Shown: piece after piece, positions 1-6,800 of the stretch
Position numbering within the stretch: the stretch's first letter is position 1
Layout: each line of letters begins with the position of its first letter
Assembly (NCBI GenBank): GCA_900553145.1
Contig: USCL01000140.1
Span: 1 to 9,463, forward strand
From: an uncultured Desulfovibrio sp.
GTDB lineage: Bacteria; Desulfobacterota; Desulfovibrionia; Desulfovibrionales; Desulfovibrionaceae
Direction: 5' to 3'
Length of the DNA: 9,463 nt
Notes under the pieces: generated by a model
Told to the model about the DNA's origin: nothing
Databases searched by the model: none
The model's input: the letters and a program-made list of their open reading frames with translations, nothing else
Position numbers and translations under genes: made by a program

Positions 1-310
1 CCACGGCGGCCCATTCCATAATCGTTTCCGGCGCGGCCCCGGCAATCAGGCTTTCGAAGCGCGAATGCATGAGATCGACCAAATGGGCGGGCGGTTCGCC
101 GAACCGCTCCTGACAGCGTCCCGGCAGGCTCTCGGGGTCTCCGAACGGCAGGCAGCAAAGCCCCGCCTCCTCGCAACGCGCCAGCCCCTCGGACGAGCGG
201 CAGACGGAAAGCGTGCCCGCCCCCTCCTCATGAAGCGCACGGGCCAAAGCCATGCCGAGCTGGCTGCTTCCCCCTGCGATGAGGATCGGGCCTTTGAAAA
301 CCGGCTTCAT
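1..310 (-). CDS. SDR-family ketoreductase (FabG-like), N-terminal part, cut by window edge
   Basis: This is the first 103 residues of a protein whose remainder lies left of the window. It opens with a short strand followed by AGGSSQLGMALARAL at about residues 12-26. That is a variant of the glycine-rich nucleotide-binding turn (GxxxGxG) at the start of a Rossmann fold in short-chain dehydrogenases/reductases. SDRs of the FabG type reduce 3-oxoacyl-ACP with NADPH. That substrate is inferred here from the adjacent dehydratase. The start at 310 is well supported: the ATG overlaps the dehydratase stop as ATGA, and GGAGGAG lies just upstream inside the dehydratase gene, so the two are translationally coupled. 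The catalytic Ser-Tyr-Lys part is not in the window, so an NAD-dependent epimerase-type or catalytically altered SDR cannot be excluded. Confidence 0.72.
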   Translation of the reverse strand, partial: MKPVFKGPILIAGGSSQLGMALARALHEEGAGTLSVCRSSEGLARCEEAGLCCLPFGDPESLPGRCQERFGEPPAHLVDLMHSRFESLIAGAAPETIMEWAAV

Positions 311-675
311 GCCTCCTCCCGTGCGGCCGCCTCGGCGAGGAGGAGCGTGCCTTCAGCCATCCTCCGGTCGCCGGACAGCAAAACGCAACGGATCGCCGAC
401 GCATCCGGCTGGGGGATGAAGGCATAGCCATACTCCCCCGGCTCGATAAAATGCCGAAAGCGGAACCGCTTCACACCCGCAACGCGCCAGCCGGGGAACA
501 AGGCTTCCGCCCCGGCCCGCATAGCCTCGATGACGAGCGTGCCCGGAACCCTCGGCGCACCGGGGAAATGGTCATCAAACAGCGGATGATCCCCAGAAAA
601 CCGCCATGTGCCCCGAACCTCGCAATGCCCGGACGCATTTGTCCGCCCGCCGGGAATAGCCTTTTCATTTTCCAT
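307..675 (-). CDS. Short 3-hydroxyacyl-ACP dehydratase, hot-dog fold (FabZ/ApeI-like)
   Basis: This 122-residue protein dehydrates, by family, 3-hydroxyacyl-ACP to trans-2-enoyl-ACP in fatty-acid or polyene-type elongation. Residues 29-51 contain DHPLFDDHFPGAPRVPG followed by TLVIEAM, the FabZ signature. His36 of HFPG and Glu50 occupy the positions of the catalytic pair. VKRFRFRHFIEPGE (68-81) matches the usual strand before the PGD/PGE turn. The protein is shorter than typical FabZ (about 140-150 residues), closer to the accessory dehydratases of aryl-polyene-like clusters. It is the first gene on this strand after a divergent spacer and is coupled by ATGA to the SDR gene. The start is uncertain: ATG at 675 and ATG at 693 (six residues longer) are both plausible and neither has a good Shine-Dalgarno. 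The open frame continues to 1026, but that extension does not look like protein. Confidence 0.8.
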   Translation of the reverse strand: MENEKAIPGGRTNASGHCEVRGTWRFSGDHPLFDDHFPGAPRVPGTLVIEAMRAGAEALFPGWRVAGVKRFRFRHFIEPGEYGYAFIPQPDASAIRCVLLSGDRRMAEGTLLLAEAAAREEA

Positions 676-802
676 GCTTTTTTGTGTACCCATACCAATC
701 TGAAAAAGCAATCCGCCACGCATGGCACGGAGAGCCGGGACGCGTCGTTCCCATGGGGCGCGCCTTCCTGCCTCTGCCGCCTTATGGCTGAGGCACCGGA
801 GT

Positions 803-910
803 TTCTTGGCGGGGCGTTCCCAAAGAACGCCTTTGCTTGGCCCGACAAAAAAGGCCGCGCCAAGAAGAGGAGCCCGCCCCCGGTTGCGCCAAACAGCGGC
901 CCCCTCCTCT
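803..910. other. Densely foldable intergenic segment, possible structured leader
   Basis: TTCTTGGCG at 803-811 pairs perfectly with CGCCAAGAA at 858-866. Inside this 9-bp closing stem lies a hairpin GGCGTTC-CCAAA-GAACGCC (813-831) and a second, weaker GGCC/GGCC hairpin (839-856). Immediately outside, AGAGGAG at 866-872 pairs with CTCCTCT at 904-910. On the minus strand GGCCGC (901-896) could alternatively pair with GCGGCC (858-853), which is followed by six T (852-847). That would be a terminator-like arrangement competing with the closing stem. If transcribed leftwards it would sit in the leader of the dehydratase gene. I do not recognise a known riboswitch class, and GC-rich DNA can fold by chance. 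Confidence 0.3.
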
Positions 911-987
911 CGCATTCTCTGAAGCCAAGGACAAGCGAAAACTGAGCTGATCCGATCTCCCCAATGAATGCCTCCGGCTCGCCTTCC

Positions 988-1026
988 ATTGCAAACCGTT
1001 TGCGAAATATGTTGCAAAGGCAACAT
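988..1026. promoter_or_regulatory. Pair of adjacent palindromes, candidate operator
   Basis: Two inverted repeats stand five bases apart. The first is GCAAAC-C-GTTTGC (991-1003), resembling the shape of LacI/GalR-family operators, though with an odd centre. The second is ATGTTGC-AAAG-GCAACAT (1009-1026). Both contain TTGCAAA. They lie in the divergent spacer and end about where the -35 of the proposed sulfotransferase promoter would be, so they could serve an activator or a repressor. No regulator gene is visible next to them. Confidence 0.35.
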
Positions 1027-1072
1027 TTCCCTTGGATGCGGTGAACTAGAATGGGGAAAAGCCTCCGGAGGC
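1024..1072 (+). promoter_or_regulatory. Candidate promoter and start-site palindrome for the sulfotransferase gene
   Basis: TAGAAT at 1047-1052 differs from the consensus -10 by one base. At a 17-bp spacing the -35 would be CATTTC (1024-1029), which is poor, so an activator would be expected. Directly downstream GCCTCCGGAGGC (1061-1072) is a perfect 12-bp palindrome covering the predicted transcription start and first bases. CCTCCGG recurs at 971-977 and, inverted, at 1096-1102. The leader to the ATG at 1240 would be about 180 nt. Confidence 0.3.
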
Positions 1073-1225
1073 AGCTATCCTGTTCCAAGGAATGACCGGA
1101 GGTTGCGCAAGTTCCTTTGCCATTGGCCGCCCTTTGCGATCACGCCAAAGGGGAAACGAGTATCGCTTCATGTAACGGGCGCATCGGCTGCCGGCGGGAT
1201 TCCCGTGCTGCGCCGCGCCGCTTCG

Positions 1226-1232
1226 GAAAGGA
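1226..1232 (+). promoter_or_regulatory. Shine-Dalgarno that fixes the sulfotransferase start
   Basis: AAAGGAG ends 7 nt before the ATG at 1240. It decides against the upstream in-frame ATG at 1117, which would add 41 residues without protein character. Confidence 0.75.
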
Positions 1233-1239
1233 GTTCCAC

Positions 1240-2631
1240 ATGGCATATTCAAGAGTGCAGGTGACCGGCGTCGTCCGCTATGTCCCGGAAAAGTGTTGGA
1301 ACGGCCTCACGCTCATCCCCGCCCTTCCCAACCTTTCAACGGCGAAGGGTGCGGCCCTTTATGACATGAACGGCCGCATTGTCCACACGTGGGAAGGCCT
1401 GTACGGGGCATTCGACAACAAGCTGCTTCCCGGCGGAGATATTCTCGGGACGACAGGTTTCATGCCCGGATACTGGCTCGATGCGCTTGATCTTGTGCAG
1501 AAGGACTGGAACGGGAACACGCTGTGGCGGTTCAACAAGGGGGAAGCCATCCCAGAACTCGGGAGCGGGAAAAAAGTCCTCAGCGCGCGCCAGCACCATG
1601 ACTACCAGAGGGAAGGCAGCCCCACGGGGTATTTCATTCCCGGCATGGAACCACGCCCCAAAGGGCGCATGCTCGTCAATTCCACGCAGACGCGCGATCT
1701 GCCGGAGTTTTCCCGCTTGCCGGTGGCGGACACGCGTTTGCTCCTCATTGACGAAGGCGGCAACATCGAATGGTCATGGAGCCTGTTCGATCACTGGGAT
1801 CAGCTGGGCGTGGCAACCACGGCCCGGATGGTGCACTTCCATCACGCGCCGGAATTCGGGAACGCCGGATACGTCAAAACGACCTACTGCAACAATGTGA
1901 ACTGGCTCGGCCCCAACAAGTGGTATGACGCCGGCGACGAACGTTTCCATCCTCTCAATATCATCAGCGACATCCGGAACCTCAATGTTTCCTTCATCAT
2001 CGATCACCGTTCGGGTGACATCGTCTGGCGTCTGGGGCCGGATTTCGAAGCGAGCAAGCCCCTTCAGGATATCGGGCAGATCGTCGGGCAACACCACGTC
2101 CACATGATCCCGCGAGGCCTGCCGGGTGAAGGCAACATCCTCATTTTCGACAACGGCGGCCAGGCGGGCCTCGGCGCCCCCACCCCCTGCGCCCCCACCG
2201 GCTATTTCAACGCCACCCGTTCGTATTCCCGGGTGCTTGAAATCGATCCGGCGGCCCTCAGCGTTGTCTGGAGCTTCAATGACGAGCGCTACAACTTCAA
2301 CGGCGACGTCGAAGGGCTGAGCATTGCCAACCAGCTTTTCAGCCACTACTGCTCCAGCGCGGATCGCCTGCCCAACGGCAATACGCTGATCACGGAATTC
2401 CTGTGGAGCCGGATCATCGAGGTCACGCCGGAAGGGGAAATTGTCTGGGAATGCATCAACCCGGGCGGCAAGGTCTTCCGGGCGCACCGCTATCCCTATT
2501 CATGGTGCCCTCTTGGGCATACCCCGGAAGAAAAGGGCGTGACGCCCGCGCCCAATCACCGGATCCGCCTTGATGGGCAGGGAAATCCCATGCTTGCCGA
2601 CGACGATCCCTTCTTCCACGCCGTTTGGTGA
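1240..2631 (+). CDS. Arylsulfotransferase family protein (aryl-sulfate sulfotransferase), no signal peptide
   Basis: This 463-residue protein belongs by pattern to the bacterial arylsulfotransferases. They move a sulfuryl group from a phenolic sulfate to another phenol without PAPS, through a sulfated histidine. Six copies of a blade motif of the form D-x-x-G-x-x-x-W are visible at about residues 40-52, 84-98, 168-180, 252-266, 333-346 and 392-404, as expected for a six-bladed beta-propeller. Candidate active-site elements are QHHDY (118-122), HFHHAPEFG (199-207), HPLNIISDIRN (237-247), GQHHVHMI (283-290) and SADRLPNGNTLI (373-384). I cannot say which His is the nucleophile. ATG 1240 is chosen because AAAGGAG lies 7 nt upstream and the longer open frame before it is not protein-like. 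The N-terminus has no signal peptide, unlike the periplasmic AssT of enterobacteria, and no dsb gene is adjacent. The gene appears monocistronic, ending in a terminator. Confidence 0.88.
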   Translation: MAYSRVQVTGVVRYVPEKCWNGLTLIPALPNLSTAKGAALYDMNGRIVHTWEGLYGAFDNKLLPGGDILGTTGFMPGYWLDALDLVQKDWNGNTLWRFNKGEAIPELGSGKKVLSARQHHDYQREGSPTGYFIPGMEPRPKGRMLVNSTQTRDLPEFSRLPVADTRLLLIDEGGNIEWSWSLFDHWDQLGVATTARMVHFHHAPEFGNAGYVKTTYCNNVNWLGPNKWYDAGDERFHPLNIISDIRNLNVSFIIDHRSGDIVWRLGPDFEASKPLQDIGQIVGQHHVHMIPRGLPGEGNILIFDNGGQAGLGAPTPCAPTGYFNATRSYSRVLEIDPAALSVVWSFNDERYNFNGDVEGLSIANQLFSHYCSSADRLPNGNTLITEFLWSRIIEVTPEGEIVWECINPGGKVFRAHRYPYSWCPLGHTPEEKGVTPAPNHRIRLDGQGNPMLADDDPFFHAVW

Positions 2632-2660
2632 CGGTACTGGAATCCCCCACAACACCTTTC

Positions 2661-2690
2661 GCCCGGCGAACCAGAATCCGCCGGGCTTTT
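2661..2690 (+). terminator. Rho-independent terminator of the sulfotransferase gene
   Basis: GCCCGGCG (2661-2668) pairs perfectly with CGCCGGGC (2679-2686) across a 10-nt loop, followed by TTTT. It lies 30 nt after the stop codon, so the sulfotransferase gene is very probably a single-gene unit. Confidence 0.85.
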
Positions 2691-2882
2691 CCCTTCCCGC
2701 GCGGCAGGAACGCTCCGGCGGAGGCCGTTTCCCTTTATCCCGGAAGGGGGAACTGAAGCACCCATCCTGAAACAGACAAAGAGGCATCGCAGGCATGCAC
2801 CGCACAGCCAGCAGGTCATGTGAAGGTATCCGGTTTTCCATTCCCGAAAAAATTCTGGCTCTAGGCCCAAAAGAGGCTTGGG

Positions 2883-3184
2883 ATGAGAATAAAGACGGCA
2901 TGTCCTGATCCGAAATGGGAGATCAAATCACGTCCTTCCCTATGGGGAAATATTCTTCATGAAGCCTTTCCATTCTTTTGCGGCATTGCCTTCTCTACTT
3001 ACACTTCTACTTATACAAAAAATATTGAATGGATAATTCCATATAACGTGAATACATTTTATCTAAGGCCGCCAATGCGCTGAATGTAACGGATACGGAA
3101 ACAAAAAATACGCCGCCGCTGCCTGTTCAAGAGCCTTTTCATGCCATGCTCGTAAACATCATGCAGGCATCATCAATACGATAA
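2883..3184 (+). pseudogene. Decayed XRE-family HTH regulator (relic)
   Basis: Two reading frames together resemble one helix-turn-helix protein of the Cro/C1 (XRE) type. The first frame (from 2883) reads LHEAFPFFCGI then TYTKNIEWIIPYNVNTF, comparable to the family pattern QEALAxxCGI...TYIxxIERG...xNTL. Its natural continuation, LSKAANALNVTD, is in the next frame and ends at a TAA at 3182-3184. Adding one T to the T4 run at 3057-3060 would join them into VNTFLSKAANALNVTD, like the usual NTLxKIAxALNV ending of the domain. An imperfect 12-bp tandem duplication (2995-3006 and 3007-3018, 9 of 12 identical) inserts an extra STYT at the turn of the HTH. The start is not reliable. The assignment is from motif memory only. 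The region could instead be non-coding with a chance match. Confidence 0.38.
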
Positions 3185-3307
3185 AACAAACCCTCTCCTT
3201 CTTGTGCCCATTTGACTATCAAGAACAGCCCCAAGCCGAACCTCCAACCATTCCGTTTCCGTGGCCCAAAGAGGGCTGAACAAGGTTGAGCGATAGGAGG
3301 GGGCGGT

Positions 3308-3481
3308 ATGACTCGGCTATTTCCCACGTTAGCGGAAAAACGGTCATCGGCAATCATGGAAACATGTTTCGAAGAAAATTATGGGATATGTTCTCTGAAC
3401 GAGCCTGTTACAGTAACATTTATAGGCCATCCTTATACTGGTGAAGAGCCTTTCATCCAAAGCTGCCGGATACGGCATTGA
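3308..3481 (+). CDS. Small hypothetical protein, 57 residues
   Basis: This short open frame begins MTRLFPTLAEKRSS and ends FIQSCRIRH. AGGAGG (3295-3300) lies 7 nt before the ATG, the best ribosome binding site in the window, and a strong hairpin terminator follows 62 nt after the TGA. I see no membrane segment, signal peptide or family motif. Two cysteines early to middle and one near the end are present. The spacer around it holds a decayed regulator, so it may be the tail of another broken gene rather than a living one: the same frame is open for a stretch upstream of a TGA near 3288. Function unknown. Confidence 0.4.
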   Translation: MTRLFPTLAEKRSSAIMETCFEENYGICSLNEPVTVTFIGHPYTGEEPFIQSCRIRH

Positions 3482-3543
3482 GATTCTTTGAATAGAGTCA
3501 TCCGTATTCCATTTGAAACATTTCCTTATACAGTACTAATATA

Positions 3544-3590
3544 AAAACAGGAAAATCATAGCAAAAATGATTTTCCTGTTTTCTGTTTTA
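3544..3590. terminator. Strong symmetrical hairpin terminator
   Basis: AAAACAGGAAAATCAT (3544-3559) is perfectly complementary to ATGATTTTCCTGTTTT (3567-3582) with a 7-nt loop. The arm ends in TTTT on both strands, so it can act in either direction. In the plus direction it would end transcription of the 57-codon ORF and insulate the autotransporter gene from upstream reading. Confidence 0.75.
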
Positions 3591-3837
3591 CAAGAATAGC
3601 AGACGGTACAATATATTTGCAATCGTATTATGGATTTTATTCATGACATGATAACATATAAATATGTATAAATATACAGTGATATATAATTTATGATCAT
3701 CCATTTTTAATACTTATAAAAATAAAACAAACATAACATACGATATCATAGCAATCATGTTTGAACGCATTTATGCCGATATTGAATAAAAATGTTTACA
3801 AAATTTAAAAACCCATTTTTATCCAAGGGAGTTCGGC
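3591..3837 (+). promoter_or_regulatory. AT-rich upstream region of the autotransporter gene
   Basis: This stretch is far richer in A and T than the rest of the window and has no open frame. A consensus -10 TATAAT stands at 3685-3690 with only a weak -35 (ATATGT, 3662-3667). A weaker alternative is TTGAAC (3761-3766) with TGAATA at 3783-3788. ACATAT-AA-ATATGT (3654-3667) is a short palindrome and ATGATCAT occurs near 3693. Such DNA is typical of regions bound by nucleoid silencers. AAGGGAG at 3825-3831, 6 nt before the ATG, is the ribosome binding site of the autotransporter. The exact promoter is not decided by the sequence. Confidence 0.4.
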
Positions 3838-6800
3838 ATGCATACAAGGCATACATTATACTTATTTTTCTGTACTCTTATATTTTCTTTAACAACAAAT
3901 AATGTGTATGCCTTCTTTGACAGTTCCGTAACTGAATATAAAAATGGGACAACAAACGATATATCGAATAAAACATTCGAGTCGGTTACGAATAAAAATG
4001 CCCTTGGTGTTTATAATAAGACCACGGTAACCGGAAAAAATGTCGAAATAAAATCAAATAACAACCAAGATGCAGCCCTCCTTTATTTAAAGAACGGCGG
4101 CATATTGAAGCTTGAAGATGCCACATTGACGGGAACAAATCTGAGGGACAGCGCAATCGTGCAGCGCCATCGGCTTTTTTCCAGTGATGTACCGGGTACG
4201 AGCCTTCTGGAGTTAAAGAACAGCTCCGTGGAGCTGACCACGGACCCGGCCAACACGCAGCCATTGGTCCATATGGAAAGTACCGACAGCACTACGCCCA
4301 TTTCTTTTCAATCAGAATCAACGGCCTTCCATGTCAATATGCTGAACGATCAACAAGAACTGTTCTCTCTTGCCACATACGCAACATTATCCATGACAGG
4401 AACGGAAGGCAAAAAATCATCCATCACCATCGATGACTCGGGTTCCAATACAAAAGGCATTTACGCGGGGGGGGCCAATGTTGATCTGAATTATACGGAC
4501 ATCACTGTCCGGCACGGCGGAGGGCATGCCATCTTCGGGTACGTACTGAGCAACTATCCTTTCGTCGATCCCAACGTGACGACCAGCCCCACCGTCACAT
4601 TCAGGAACGGGATCATCAAGGTCGATCAAGGCGCGGGCATCGCCGGGCTCCAAGGCGGCACGTACCACATAGATCACGCCGACATAACAAGTAATGGCTA
4701 TGGCGTTTATCTCTCGGGCCACTCCGCCGCCTTCCCTTTCGTGTTTGACATGAGCGATACGCACATCAACACCTCCGCCGGAAGCAGCGCCGCCCTGCTC
4801 CTGAGAAACCTATCCACTGTCTCCACAAGCCGCCCTGATGGGGCATTCACCTTTTCCAACAGCACCATCCAGAGCGAGGGAACAAACACTGTCTGGATCC
4901 ATGACGATGACACGGGAAACAAGAGCAAACAGCTCCAGTTCACGGGCTCTTCCATCCTCAACGCCAACCCGGAAACGGGAAACGCCTTTTCCATTACAGG
5001 CTCAAACCTCGACACGCCCACGACATTCAGCCTTAAAAACAGCACTGTAGAGGGCAATATAGCCCTCACGAAGGATACCGGTGCAACGGCCTCCTTTGAT
5101 ATGGACGGCAGTACCCTGACGGGGGGACGCGTCTACTCCGCAAATGGAGGGGCCCTGAACATGGTCCTCAGAAATGCCAGCACGGCATACGCCGGGGCTG
5201 CCCTCACCAACCTGTCCCTTGATGATTCCAGCCGCTGGATACTCAACAGCAGGGGAGGCACGCAAAATGAAGCGAATATCAGCGGGCTGTTGCTGAATGA
5301 GGGAAGCATCGCTTTCGAAAGAGATCGCTTGCCTTCTCTTCTCAGGGCGGCGCCCTCATTCTCCTCCTTTTCCAGGCTCACGACGCGCGATCTTGATGGA
5401 AACGGGGCCTTTTACATGGGCGTTGATATAGCCGACGACCAAGCAGACAGCCTGATCGTCACCGGGAGCGCAACGGGGGCACATGCGCTGTATGTCACCA
5501 ATTCCGGCGCAGAGCCGACACGTGAACGCATGCAATCCCATCTGGTGGAAGCGGCGAATGGAGATGCGCGGTTTTCACTGGGCAACCAAGGAGGCTACGT
5601 CGAAGCGGGCCTTTACCTCTATGAATTGTCCCATGAGGCGCAGGGGGATTCAGGAACGGCCTGGTACCTCAAGCGTGCCAGCACGGATCCTGTGATTCCC
5701 CCTGTTGATCCCGTAGACCCACCCGTAGTTCCGCCCGTTGATCCTGTAGATCCTCCCGTGATCCCTCCTGTTGATCCCGTAGACCCACCCGTGGTTCCAC
5801 CCATAGATCCTGTAGATCCGCCCGTGGTTCCGCCCGTTGATCCTATCGAGCCACCTGTGATTCCCCCCGTTGATCCCGTAGATCCACCCGTAGACCCCAT
5901 AGAGCCTCCTGTGGTTCCCCCTGTCACTCCGCCCGTTCAACCTGTGCAGCCTGCGGCTCCCATCCTGACGCCCACGGCGGAAGTCGTACTCGGGCTTTCC
6001 GGCATGGCCCCCTCCTATGCCATGTGGTACGGGCAGCTCAGCAACCTCCGCGATCGCCTTGGGGAAATCCGTTACGGGATCGGGAAAGACGGCTTTTGGA
6101 CTCGCGGTTTCGCACAGGAAAACAAGCTGGACGGGCTTAAGGGCATTGATGTTTCGCAAAAAGTGTATGGCGGCTCTCTAGGGTACGACCGCAGCTACCA
6201 GTCCGATCCGGACAGTAAGTGGCTGTTCGGCTTCCGGGGGCAAGTGAGCCGTGCGGAGCAGGATGTAAACGCAAACTATGGAGGCTCAGGGGACAACAAC
6301 TCCTACGGCTTTGCGGGATATGCGACATGGCAGCACCGAAGCGGCTGGTACGTGGACAGTGTGGCGACATGGGACTGGTATCATCAGGATTTGAAAACCC
6401 ACATGCTGGATGGCCGCAACGTCAAGGGAAGTTACCACAGCTACGGCGGCGGGCTCAGCCTTGAAGCGGGACGTTCCATTAATTTATGGGGGAAAGCCTT
6501 CCTTGAGCCGCAGGCGCAGCTTTCCTATTACTGGCTGAAAGGCAGCTCCTTTACTATGGACAACGGCATGGAAGTCAGCCAGCGGGACATGAATTCCCTC
6601 ACTGGCCGGGTCGGCCTCGTGCTCGGCAAAAAATGGAGCTTCGAAGACAACACCTACATCCAACCGTATGCCAAGGTCGGAGGCATCCATGAATTCCTCG
6701 GGTCCCAAAAAGTTTCCGTCAATGGCGAAACGTTCACCGGCGATTTGCAAGGAAGTCGTGTCTACTATGGCGTAGGCGTGGATTGGCAGTTTACCGACGC

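Noticed and set aside
676..1026. N-terminal extension of the dehydratase up to an ATG at 1026
   Set aside because: The extension is not protein-like, has no Shine-Dalgarno and contains the palindromes and foldable segment. The hot-dog domain begins only about 20 residues after the ATG at 675.
1105..1145. Sigma-54 promoter-like TGGCC...TTTGC near 1123
   Set aside because: The GG and GC elements are one base too close together (9 instead of 10 between them) and no other support exists.
1774..2487. 237-codon open frame on the minus strand opposite the sulfotransferase
   Set aside because: Composition is that of an antisense shadow in GC-rich DNA, it has no family motif, and the plus-strand gene explains the region fully.
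3139..3357. 72-codon minus-strand open frame in the spacer
   Set aside because: It has no clear ribosome binding site or recognisable motif and overlaps the better supported plus-strand ORF at 3308.
3513..3542. TTGAAA-18 bp-TAATAT promoter-like pair
   Set aside because: Its start site would fall inside the terminator hairpin, so it would not give a useful transcript. It is probably chance in AT-rich DNA.
5619..5927. Minus-strand open frame of Gly-Ser-Thr repeats across the linker region
   Set aside because: It is the reverse-strand shadow of the Pro-rich repeat in the autotransporter. The repetition comes from the 33-bp units and there is no start signal.
5686..5952. CRISPR-like or VNTR array outside a gene
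   Set aside because: The repeats are contiguous, in frame within a coding region and have no spacers.
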